DNA of 47,560 bases, from positions 1 to 47,560 of IMG/VR virus record IMGVR_UViG_3300023196_001846; one strand, given 5' to 3'. The notes below the pieces were generated by a model that saw nothing but the letters and a program-made list of their open reading frames with translations, ran no database searches and was not told where the DNA came from. Of this stretch, positions 11,289-18,882 are shown one piece after another. The translations under genes were made by a program, and so were the position numbers. Position 1 is the first letter of the stretch. Each line of letters opens with the position of its first letter. The stretch comes from a virus.

Positions 11289-12866
11289 ATGGCAATTCCA
11301 TTTTTAAATCATTTAGACTTACGAAGCGTATCAGAATTACAAAATGCGATACTTCACAAAACAACAACAGCAACTGCTTCTGATGTTGAAGGTAAATTCC
11401 TTTACGACACCGGGACAAACACAATGCAGTACTACAACGGCACAGTTTGGATTAATCTTGATGGCGCTGGAGACATAACAGCTGTTAACACAGCCTCAGG
11501 CTCAGGTTTAACAGGGGGTGCTACCTCTGGCGCTGTAGACTTGCAGGTTGTAGTCGATGGACAAACTATAGAAATAAGCACAAATACAATACAGGCTAAA
11601 ACAGCGGCTATTGTAAATTCCGGGCCGGCGTTGGCCACGGGTGATCAAATATATGACTTTACAACAGGTTTAAATATTAGTACATTTACAAATGATTCAG
11701 GATATATTACAGGTAATGAAACAATAACGTTAACAGGAGACGTAACTGGTTCTGGAACAACAAGTATTTCGACAACAATTGCAGCTGCTGCGGTCGAATC
11801 AGGAATGCTTAATAATAACATTATTTCCGGTCAAACAGAATTAACATCTGGATTAGTTAGCGCTGACGAATTTTTAATTAGTGATGCAGGCGTTATAAAA
11901 AGAATTGACACGTCTGTTCTACAAACGTATATGCAGAGTAACCTTACCTTCAGTTCTGGAACAGTAACAGGTACTGGTACAGCAAACACAGTGCCAAAAT
12001 GGTCAACAGGAGGAACAGGCATAGAAGACTCTTCTATTTCAGATGACGGAACAACCGTAACAATAGTTGGTAACTTAGATGTTCAAGGAACAACCACTAC
12101 CATAGATTCAACAACAGTGGCTATCGGTGATAATATGATGAAGTATGCTAAAGATAATACAGCTAACGCTTCAGATATTGGTTGGTATGGTAAGATTGTT
12201 TCCTCAGGAGACAAATACCCGGGTATGTGGTATGACGCTAGTACGAATATTACAACGCCTAAGTTCCAACTTGGTATTGCAAATACAGAACCAGCCGGCA
12301 CAGGTACTATCGATACTAAAGGTACATTAGTTGCCGACTTAGAAGGTAACGCTGATACAGCTACGGCATTAGAAAATTCAAGAAACTTTTCTATAACCGG
12401 CGATATTTCATCTGCTAGTGTTGCTTTTGATGGTACTGGTAATGTTGCATTAAATGCTAATATTGACGAAAATGTTGTTGGAGCTGCGGAGCTTAAAGTG
12501 GGATCTAACGGTACAGCTGGCCAAGTACTAGCTTCTGATGGTGATGGAACTTTTTCTTGGGCTAATGCAGGAACTAATACCCAATTATCAACAGCCGCGG
12601 CGCTTATAGATGTTAGTGCAATGGCGGGTAACAACACAGCTTCATTTACACACAATTTAAGCTCTAAAAACTTAATAGTGCAACTCTACGATACTACAAG
12701 TGGTAATATAGTTCACGCTGACGTAGATCACACTAGCAACTCCGCTATATCAATAATATTTTCTTTAACTGGAACAGAATTAGTAGCTGACGGTATAGGT
12801 GATATTAGAGTAGTGGTTATAGACGCTAAAAACGGGTTAACTGACAAGACAGTAAGTTATTCGTAA
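11289..12866 (+). CDS. Tail fibre protein, 525 aa
   Basis: A 525-aa Thr/Ser/Gly/Ala-rich fibre. The start (MAIPFLNHLDLRSVSELQNA, then FLYDTGTNTMQYYNGTVWIN) is a common fibre head domain. Beta-helix-like Thr/Gly repeats follow (TLTGDVTGSGTTSISTTIAA). The middle element NLDVQGTTTTIDSTTVAIGD is frequent in marine phage fibres. The C-terminal beta domain (SFTHNLSSKNLIVQLYDTTS) resembles the end of the preceding gene. It would be a trimeric fibre giving host recognition. Codon use is more varied than in the enzymes nearby, and part of the variation may reflect exchange of fibre domains between phages. Confidence 0.8.
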   Translation: MAIPFLNHLDLRSVSELQNAILHKTTTATASDVEGKFLYDTGTNTMQYYNGTVWINLDGAGDITAVNTASGSGLTGGATSGAVDLQVVVDGQTIEISTNTIQAKTAAIVNSGPALATGDQIYDFTTGLNISTFTNDSGYITGNETITLTGDVTGSGTTSISTTIAAAAVESGMLNNNIISGQTELTSGLVSADEFLISDAGVIKRIDTSVLQTYMQSNLTFSSGTVTGTGTANTVPKWSTGGTGIEDSSISDDGTTVTIVGNLDVQGTTTTIDSTTVAIGDNMMKYAKDNTANASDIGWYGKIVSSGDKYPGMWYDASTNITTPKFQLGIANTEPAGTGTIDTKGTLVADLEGNADTATALENSRNFSITGDISSASVAFDGTGNVALNANIDENVVGAAELKVGSNGTAGQVLASDGDGTFSWANAGTNTQLSTAAALIDVSAMAGNNTASFTHNLSSKNLIVQLYDTTSGNIVHADVDHTSNSAISIIFSLTGTELVADGIGDIRVVVIDAKNGLTDKTVSYS

Positions 12867-12886
12867 TAAATAATAAAATTTAATTT

Positions 12887-14533
12887 ATGTCAATAAAATT
12901 TTTAAATGGAATTGACGTGGACAACGGCGTGTTGTACACAGACACTACTAATAATAGAGTAGGTGTTGGAACTGCTAGTCCTGGAGCTAAGTTAGATGTA
13001 GCATCAGGTGATATAAGATTAGCTACAAATTCAACATATTTTAGAGTAAGAGATACAGCTGGAGCTCAGCCTAGAGTTTTAGGTATGAACGCTACTAACA
13101 CAACTTACATTGGGCCTATAGATAGTTATGTTGGTGGAGCAGTAGTTTATGGAGTTTCAACAAATGTTGCTTATCACGGATTTTACGGTGGTGGAAGCGA
13201 GAAGGTCAGAATAACTTCAGGAGGTAACGTCGGGATTGGAACGACTAATCCTTTACAAAAGCTTCACGTTTCAAGTGGCGACCAATCATCGGCAAGAATA
13301 AGATTATCTAATACAAATACAGCCAGCGGGGGCGATAATATAGAGTTAGTAGCTGGAGTGCATAATGTTACCCAAGATGGATTTAGTATATACAACGCTT
13401 CAGGCGGTGCAACTCAATTTGTTATCCAAGGAGGCGGCAACGTCGGTATAGGGACTACTAGTCCAACAGAAAAATTGGATGTGGCCGGAGCTATTAAAAT
13501 GTCTGCAAGCGCATTATATCCGCTAACTATTGGGCATGATTCTAGTACTTCTAGAAGCCAAATAACATCAACCAATGGAGGTTTAGATATTATTTCTGGT
13601 TACAATAACACTATAGTTTTTAAAGACGCAACCACCACTAACATGAGTATAAATGGTTATGATGGTAACGTTATAATGGGTTATAATAGCGGTAAAGTAG
13701 GTATTGGCACATCTTCACCCGCCTTCAAGTTAGATGTTGCTGGTAGTACTAGAATTGTTGGAAACCTACAGCTTTACCAGGGTAGCACATCTAATCAGTA
13801 TCTTAACATTTCGCAAGCATTTAGCTCTACGTTTATAAATACTGGCACGTCAGGTGAAACAATTTTCTTTGGAGCGCCTGCTGTTCACCAAAGCAACATA
13901 CAGGTTCAAGGCAATATAATAGCTCAAGGAGGTAGTTCAAACACGTCTTTCCAAACAAAAGACAACACATCAACTGTAACAAATTACATTCCAGCAACCG
14001 GTGACGTATATTTCAATGGCGGCGACGTAGGTATTGGAACAACTAGCCCCGGCGAAAAACTAGAGGTTAATGGTCATGTAAAAGCTGTAGATGGATATAA
14101 AGGCTATGTCTCTCATTTTCACAGTGGCGGGTTTTTCCATAGCCCAAGAAGTCAAGACGGCGCTAACCCAGTGTGGATTTCTACAAATACAACAGCAATG
14201 GCTTCGTCAGACCAATATTATAATCACTGGGTGCCTTTGTACGCGGGTAGGATTAGAAAAATCATACTAAAACATACATCAGGAAGTACACCAACAGCTA
14301 CGGCTTGTACTTTTCGTAAAAAAATAAATGGAGTATTAAGCGGCACAACCTACACTGGAAGCGTCACGGGTGGAGCTGGGGTGGGCATGAAAGTTACTTT
14401 TGATTTTGGAACTACTAATTTTACTTTTAACGCTGAAGACGAAGTGCAGATAGGAGTTGTGACCGGTGTAGCAACTCAGCCAAGAATGGGAGGAATTTCT
14501 TATCAAATATGGTATGAATATAATATAACTTAA
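12887..14533 (+). CDS. Tail fibre protein with VGIGTTSP repeats, 548 aa
   Basis: A 548-aa protein starting MSIKFLNGIDVDNGVLYTDT. It carries five copies of the motif 'VG(V/I)GT-SP--KL-V' (VGVGTASPGAKLDV, VGIGTTNPLQKLHV, VGIGTTSPTEKLDV, VGIGTSSPAFKLDV, VGIGTTSPGEKLEV). Each probably closes a rung of a triple beta-helix. The last 150 residues (YVSHFHSGGFFHSPRSQDGA onward) form a distinct C-terminal domain with His-rich and aromatic parts, the likely receptor-binding tip. The leader has AAAATTTAATTT and no Shine-Dalgarno. Similar repeats are widespread in fibres of marine phages and in Bacteroidetes cell-surface proteins. Confidence 0.85.
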   Translation: MSIKFLNGIDVDNGVLYTDTTNNRVGVGTASPGAKLDVASGDIRLATNSTYFRVRDTAGAQPRVLGMNATNTTYIGPIDSYVGGAVVYGVSTNVAYHGFYGGGSEKVRITSGGNVGIGTTNPLQKLHVSSGDQSSARIRLSNTNTASGGDNIELVAGVHNVTQDGFSIYNASGGATQFVIQGGGNVGIGTTSPTEKLDVAGAIKMSASALYPLTIGHDSSTSRSQITSTNGGLDIISGYNNTIVFKDATTTNMSINGYDGNVIMGYNSGKVGIGTSSPAFKLDVAGSTRIVGNLQLYQGSTSNQYLNISQAFSSTFINTGTSGETIFFGAPAVHQSNIQVQGNIIAQGGSSNTSFQTKDNTSTVTNYIPATGDVYFNGGDVGIGTTSPGEKLEVNGHVKAVDGYKGYVSHFHSGGFFHSPRSQDGANPVWISTNTTAMASSDQYYNHWVPLYAGRIRKIILKHTSGSTPTATACTFRKKINGVLSGTTYTGSVTGGAGVGMKVTFDFGTTNFTFNAEDEVQIGVVTGVATQPRMGGISYQIWYEYNIT

Positions 14534-14534
14534 T

Positions 14535-15041
14535 ATGGCAAATATAAACGACGATATTAGAGGTAAAAAACTTTATAAGGAAGGATCAGAAGGGCAAGAA
14601 GCTAACAAAAATTCTAATGGTGAAACTATAATATCTAAAGAACAATCTATAGAATTAGATTCACTAGATGATATTAGCGATTTGTTTAACGATAACGCTA
14701 TTTACCAATATAATAAATTTTTATTAAAACAAGTAGAAGACTTAAGGCAGGATGTAGAAGAGCTACACGCTTTTATAAAAGATGCTTTTGGAAAAGACTC
14801 ATCATCTGCAGCTTCACAAGGCGATAAGGGCGACAAGGGGGACAAAGGTAACACAGGTTCACAAGGGTCTCAAGGTGCAACTGGCCCACAAGGAGCGACC
14901 GGTGCAACTGGTGCAACTGGTGCAGCGGGCGCTAACGGTAAAGACGGAAGTAACGCTGCAGTAAGTGGTTTTAAAGGAGAAATTTCAGTTGGCAAACAGA
15001 GATGGATTTTTGAAAATGGACTATTAAAATCAATAAAATAA
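14535..15041 (+). CDS. Coiled-coil and collagen-like fibre protein, 168 aa
   Basis: A 168-aa protein. A charged N-terminal part and a helical segment (IYQYNKFLLKQVEDLRQDVE, then ELHAFIKDAF) suggest a trimeric coiled coil. Then come 15 or so Gly-X-Y triplets (GDKGDKGDKGNTGSQGSQGA onward) and a short C-terminal cap (GEISVGKQRWIFENGLLKSI). The cap is like the closing beta-hairpin of other collagen-type phage proteins. It lies 1 base after the preceding fibre and ends the adhesin run. It is likely a small decorating fibre or a connector between the larger fibres. The Gly-X-Y block can shrink or grow by slippage. Confidence 0.75.
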   Translation: MANINDDIRGKKLYKEGSEGQEANKNSNGETIISKEQSIELDSLDDISDLFNDNAIYQYNKFLLKQVEDLRQDVEELHAFIKDAFGKDSSSAASQGDKGDKGDKGNTGSQGSQGATGPQGATGATGATGAAGANGKDGSNAAVSGFKGEISVGKQRWIFENGLLKSIK

Positions 15042-15046
15042 AAAAA

Positions 15047-15367
15047 ATGATAACATACGATTGGAATTGTAAAACAGTAGATGTGCACCCTCAAGAAGAA
15101 GGTGAAACAAATGTGGTGTATAATGTACACTGGATAGTAACAGGAGTTAAAGATGATTATTCAGCAACTAATATTGGAGTTCAAATAGTAACTTTAAATC
15201 CTGAAACTACTTTTATACCTTTTGATGAATTAACAAACGAGGTTGTTGTTGGCTGGACAAAAGAAGCCATGGGTGAAGAGCAAGTTGAAGCTATTGAAGG
15301 CGGTATCGCTTCACAAATTGCTGAACTAGAAAACCCAACTTCTGTAACTATGACGATAGATAATTAA
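15047..15367 (+). CDS. Conserved phage structural-region protein (DUF7936-like), 106 aa
   Basis: A 106-aa protein: YDWNCKTVDVHPQEEGETNV, VYNVHWIVTG, a variable loop, then FDELTNEVVVGWTKEAMGEE and a helix ending SQIAELENPTSVTMTID. This arrangement is widespread in cyanophages and other marine phages. I recall it as DUF7936, with no function assigned. The Trp-rich first half is probably a small beta-sheet and the acidic second half a helix pair. It follows the collagen-like gene by 5 bases and ends before an AT-rich gap with a possible promoter, so it may be the last gene of the adhesin transcript. Confidence 0.75.
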   Translation: MITYDWNCKTVDVHPQEEGETNVVYNVHWIVTGVKDDYSATNIGVQIVTLNPETTFIPFDELTNEVVVGWTKEAMGEEQVEAIEGGIASQIAELENPTSVTMTIDN

Positions 15368-15380
15368 AGTAACGCGTAAA

Positions 15381-15402
15381 TACGTAATACTTAACTATAT
15401 GT
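15381..15402 (+). promoter_or_regulatory. Possible + strand promoter for the head-gene block
   Basis: AAATACG, ten bases, CTATATGT (15395-15402), 22 bases before the ATG at 15424. The TACG box and 10-base gap match the minus-strand elements P1-P5; the -10-like box is weaker. The following leader (AACAATTAAATTTAATAAA) closely resembles that of the gene at 9025. Confidence 0.4.
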
Positions 15403-15423
15403 AAAACAATTAAATTTAATAAA

Positions 15424-15666
15424 ATGGCGAAAAAAATTAAAAAAGACGAATTAGCTAAACTTCAAGAATTAGTAAAGAGCTATAACCAGCATCAGTTAAA
15501 GCTGGGAGAACTAGAAGTTGAAAAGCATGGACTACTGCACAGCATATCAAATGTCCAGCAAGACCTTCAAAAGTTTCAAGAAGAATTAAAAGATTCATAT
15601 GGAGATGTCAGTATTGATATCAATGACGGCAAAGTAAAAGAAAATGAGTCTAGTAAGAAAGATTAG
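15424..15666 (+). CDS. Coiled-coil protein, 80 aa
   Basis: An 80-aa protein that is mostly one predicted coiled coil (KKDELAKLQELVKSYNQHQL, then KLGELEVEKHGLLHSISNVQ and QDLQKFQEELKDSYGD), with a short beta tail (VSIDINDGKV) and a charged end. Small proteins of this shape, often with 'YGDVSI-I-DG', occur next to terminase genes in many phages. No function is established. It is the first gene after the promoter-like element and overlaps the next gene by 23 bases in another frame. Confidence 0.75.
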   Translation: MAKKIKKDELAKLQELVKSYNQHQLKLGELEVEKHGLLHSISNVQQDLQKFQEELKDSYGDVSIDINDGKVKENESSKKD

Positions 15667-15862
15667 TATAGGTCGAGATTATAAAAATGACGCAATGCAT
15701 TATGCTGTAGGGCAAGAAGTGTATGGCGGTCATGTTATAGAAAATATAATAGAAGAAGATAACAAGTACTCTATATATATTAAAAAAAATAACGAAATAC
15801 TTCCGTGGAAAGATTTTAATAAAAACATGGCAATTGCTGTTGAATACAATTTAGAATACTAA
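15644..15862 (+). CDS. Conserved small protein, 72 aa
   Basis: A 72-aa protein: ISIGRDYKNDAMHYAVGQEV, then a turn (YGGHVIENIIEEDNKYSIYI), ending KNMAIAVEYNLEY. The pattern 'I-GRDYK--AMHY-VGQ' recurs in marine phages just before the terminase region. It is probably a compact beta-sheet protein; no catalytic motif is visible. Its start lies 23 bases inside the preceding gene and its stop overlaps the next start by one base, so expression is coupled with both neighbours. Confidence 0.7.
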   Translation: MSLVRKISIGRDYKNDAMHYAVGQEVYGGHVIENIIEEDNKYSIYIKKNNEILPWKDFNKNMAIAVEYNLEY

Positions 15863-16452
15863 TGAACAGTGTTTTTAACTTCTTAGTAAAACCATTTAAC
15901 AAAAGAAATAACAGTAATATTGATGTAGATGGTTCTGAGTTAATACTTAACACTGACATGCAAAATCATCAATACGTTAGCAGACACGGCATAGTGGTTT
16001 CTACACCTTTAGCTTCTTGCTCTGAAATAATGCCTGGTGATGAAATAATAGTTCATCATAATGTTTTTAGAAGATTTTATGATATAAGAGGTAAAGAAAA
16101 AAATAGCAAAAGTTTTTTTAAAGAAGATTTGTTTTTTGTTCAACAAGACCAAGTTTACGCTTATAAAAGAAACGGAAAATGGAAATCCGTTAGCGGTTTT
16201 TCTTTTATTAAACCACTGCAGCAAGATAATCTAATGGAACTTAGCAGTGAGGTTATCGGTAAAGGTGTGGTTAAGCACAGTGATGGTTACATAGAAAAAG
16301 ATTCTTTAGTTTCTTTTAAGCCCGGTTATGAATATGAATTTTTTATAGAAAACGAAAGATTATACAGGGTTCCAAATAAATTTATTACAATTAAATATGA
16401 ACATAAAGGAAACGAAAAAGAATATAATCCAAGCTGGACACAAAGCAGTTGA
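15862..16452 (+). CDS. GroES-fold-like protein before terminase, 196 aa
   Basis: A 196-aa protein. The core HGIVVSTPLASCSEIMPGDE, then IIVHHNVFRRFYDIRGKEKN and FFKEDLFFVQQDQVYAYKRN follows the order of a GroES-like barrel (strand, turn with PGD, HH-strand, loop, strand, 'D-VYAY'). Proteins like this in marine phages are sometimes labelled co-chaperonin, but the similarity is weak, and a true GroES is already present at 5975-6232. The C-terminal third is extra. A structural or assembly role is likely given its place ahead of the terminase genes. It overlaps the next gene by 56 bases. Confidence 0.55.
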   Translation: MNSVFNFLVKPFNKRNNSNIDVDGSELILNTDMQNHQYVSRHGIVVSTPLASCSEIMPGDEIIVHHNVFRRFYDIRGKEKNSKSFFKEDLFFVQQDQVYAYKRNGKWKSVSGFSFIKPLQQDNLMELSSEVIGKGVVKHSDGYIEKDSLVSFKPGYEYEFFIENERLYRVPNKFITIKYEHKGNEKEYNPSWTQSS

Positions 16453-16669
16453 AGAGTTAATAAAGGTTGCTAAAGAACCTATTGTTGATTCAGACGATGA
16501 CATATCAGCTGATAGATTAAAAAACGCGGCAGCAACAAAAAAATTAGCAATATTTGACGCGTTTGAAATATTAACAAGAATACAATCAGAAGAAGCTATT
16601 TTAGAAGATAAACCAAAAGATGAAACTAAAAAAACTTTTAGTGGTTTCGCGGAAAGGAGGTCTAAGTAA
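16397..16669 (+). CDS. Small conserved protein, candidate terminase small subunit, 90 aa
   Basis: A 90-aa largely helical protein: IKETKKNIIQAGHKAVEELI, VAKEPIVDSDDDISADRLKN, AAATKKLAIFDAFEILTRIQ, ending FAERRSK. It directly precedes and touches the large terminase gene, the normal place for TerS. Size and the helical, acidic make-up would fit a small subunit that recognises DNA and forms a ring. No helix-turn-helix is obvious, so this is a context-based call. The gene starts 56 bases inside the previous one. Its last codons double as the strong ribosome-binding site of terL. Confidence 0.5.
   Translation: MNIKETKKNIIQAGHKAVEELIKVAKEPIVDSDDDISADRLKNAAATKKLAIFDAFEILTRIQSEEAILEDKPKDETKKTFSGFAERRSK
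16652..16662 (+). promoter_or_regulatory. Shine-Dalgarno before terL
   Basis: AAAGGAGGT lies about 7 bases before the terL ATG at 16669, inside the last codons of the preceding gene (ERRSK). It stands out because most starts in this window have no such site. It may simply reflect the Arg codons there. Confidence 0.45.
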
Positions 16670-18879
16670 TGTACGAGCAAAGTTTATATAAAATAATAAA
16701 ACCTGTAAAAACAAATACATTAAATAGATTAAATAAATCTAAAAAATGGAAATATGGCTATAATAAAGAAAATGATATTATAGTTATAAGTAAAACAGGT
16801 CAAATAGGTGAGATCTATGAAATACAAGGTCTTAAAATAGCTCTTCCTAAAGTACCAAAAAATATAACAAAAGGTGTTAACAGGTGGGAACCAAAAGAAT
16901 ACCCTAAAGAGCTTAAAAACATTACTAGCGTGTTCGAATGGAGAGATTATCCAGACACATTTAAAGCTAAGTGGGAAAATTATATTGATAATGAATTTAA
17001 AAAAAGAGAAGAAGGCCATTGGTTCTATAATAGAGATTTGGCTACTTACATTACTGGCACTCACTTTATGTACTTGCAGTGGTCCAAGATTGATGTTGGG
17101 AAACCAGACTTTAGAGAGGCAAACAGATTATTCTTTATATTCTGGGAAGCTTGTAAAGCAGATCCACGATGTTACGGAATGTGTTATCTTAAAAACCGCC
17201 GTTCCGGATTTTCTTTTATGTCTTCAGCGGAAGCCGTTAATTTGGCAACAATTACGTCAGATGCACGGTATGGTATCTTGTCTAAGTCTGGAGCCGATGC
17301 TAAGAAAATGTTCACAGATAAAGTTGTACCAATATCAGTCAACTATCCCTTCTTTTTCAAGCCCATCCAGGACGGTATGGACAGACCAAAAACCGAGCTT
17401 GCCTATAGAATTCCCGCGTCTAGACTTACTAGAAAGTCAATACAAAATAAAAAAGACCAAGAGTTACTCGAGGGATTAGATACAACTATTGACTGGAAGA
17501 ACACAGGCGACAATAGTTACGATGGTGAGAAACTAGCTTTATTAGTACATGATGAAAGTGGTAAATGGGAAAGACCTGACAATATACTCAACAATTGGAG
17601 AGTTACAAAAACCTGCCTTAGATTAGGATCTAGGGTTATTGGCAAGTGCATGATGGGTTCAACTTCTAATTCATTAGACAAAGGTGGAGAAAATTTTAAA
17701 AAACTATACTACAACTCAGACGCTAGTAAAAGAAACAGGAATGGACAGACTAGCTCAGGACTATATTCTCTGTTCATACCTATGGAATGGAACTACGAAG
17801 GATTCATTGATTCTTATGGACACCCTGTTTTCGATACTCCAAAAAAAGAAGTTAATGGTCCTCATGGAGACTTAATAGATATAGGAGTTTTAGAGCACTG
17901 GAATAATGAAGCTGACGGTTTAAAAAACGATCAAGACGCTTTAAATGAGTTTTATAGACAATTCCCAAGAACCGAAGAGCACGCTTTTAGAGATGAAACA
18001 AAAAATAGTATATTTAATTTAGTTAAAATATACGAGCAAATAGATTACAACGAAGACTTAAGAAACACTAACATTGTTTCTACAGGAAGTTTTCAATGGG
18101 AAAACGGAGTAAAAGATAGTGTTGTAAAATTTTTACCAAACTCCAATGGAAGATTTAAAATAACTTGGGTTCCAAGTTATTCTTTACAAAACAAGCAGGT
18201 GGTTAAAAACGGTATAAAGCACCCAGGTAATGAACATATTGGCGCGTTTGGCTGTGATAGTTATGATATATCAGGAACAGTTGATGGCAATGGATCTAAA
18301 GGTGCGTTGCATGGTTTGACTAAATTTAGTATGGAGGATGCGCCTCCTAATTCTTTTTTCTTAGAATACGTGGCTAGACCACAAACCGCCGAAATGTTTT
18401 TTGAAGACGTGCTAATGGCTTGTGTTTTTTATGGCATGCCAATTTTAGCTGAAAACAATAAACCTAGGTTGTTATACTATTTTAAAAGAAGAGGATATAG
18501 AGGTTATTCTATGAACAGGCCTGATAAAATTTGGAACAAATTATCAATTGCTGAAAAAGAAATAGGAGGTATACCAAACTCTAGCGAAGATATTAAACAA
18601 GCCCACGCGGCTGCTATTGAGTCTTATATAGATAAATATGTGGGATTAAAATCAGACTCTCAATATGGTGATATGTATTTTAACAGAACGCTAGGTGATT
18701 GGGCTAAGTTTGATATAAATAAAAGAACAAAATTTGATGCTGCCATAAGCTCTGGTTTAGCTATAATGGCTTGCAATAGACACTTATATAGGCCTATTGC
18801 TAGAATAGAAAAACAACCAATAAATTTAAAAATCGCTAAGTTCAGTAATAGCGGTAGTTTATCAAAAATAATAAAATAA
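16669..18879 (+). CDS. terL: Terminase large subunit
   Basis: A 736-aa DNA-packaging motor. The ATPase part carries a variant Walker A, KNRRSGFSF from Lys175, and a Walker B LALLVHDE with Asp295/Glu296. Between them are SKSGADAKKMFTDKVVP and an RIPASRLTRKS segment. The C-terminal RNase-H-like nuclease has GAFGCDSYDISG with Asp530 and Asp533 as likely metal ligands. The RRSGFS-type Walker A and the long N-terminal extension (about 170 residues) are as in terminases of crAss-like and related marine phages. It would cut concatemeric DNA and pump it through the portal encoded 3 bases downstream. It is preceded by an unusually good Shine-Dalgarno sequence. Confidence 0.93.
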   Translation: MYEQSLYKIIKPVKTNTLNRLNKSKKWKYGYNKENDIIVISKTGQIGEIYEIQGLKIALPKVPKNITKGVNRWEPKEYPKELKNITSVFEWRDYPDTFKAKWENYIDNEFKKREEGHWFYNRDLATYITGTHFMYLQWSKIDVGKPDFREANRLFFIFWEACKADPRCYGMCYLKNRRSGFSFMSSAEAVNLATITSDARYGILSKSGADAKKMFTDKVVPISVNYPFFFKPIQDGMDRPKTELAYRIPASRLTRKSIQNKKDQELLEGLDTTIDWKNTGDNSYDGEKLALLVHDESGKWERPDNILNNWRVTKTCLRLGSRVIGKCMMGSTSNSLDKGGENFKKLYYNSDASKRNRNGQTSSGLYSLFIPMEWNYEGFIDSYGHPVFDTPKKEVNGPHGDLIDIGVLEHWNNEADGLKNDQDALNEFYRQFPRTEEHAFRDETKNSIFNLVKIYEQIDYNEDLRNTNIVSTGSFQWENGVKDSVVKFLPNSNGRFKITWVPSYSLQNKQVVKNGIKHPGNEHIGAFGCDSYDISGTVDGNGSKGALHGLTKFSMEDAPPNSFFLEYVARPQTAEMFFEDVLMACVFYGMPILAENNKPRLLYYFKRRGYRGYSMNRPDKIWNKLSIAEKEIGGIPNSSEDIKQAHAAAIESYIDKYVGLKSDSQYGDMYFNRTLGDWAKFDINKRTKFDAAISSGLAIMACNRHLYRPIARIEKQPINLKIAKFSNSGSLSKIIK

Positions 18880-18882
18880 CAT

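Noticed and set aside
12083-12655. Long minus-strand frame of 190 aa inside the fibre gene
   Set aside because: It is opposite a clear fibre gene with repeats, and its Val/Pro/Ala pattern is an antisense artefact.
15862-16452. Calling this a second groES gene
   Set aside because: Similarity is limited to the order of a few strands, the protein is twice GroES length, and the mobile loop motif is missing.
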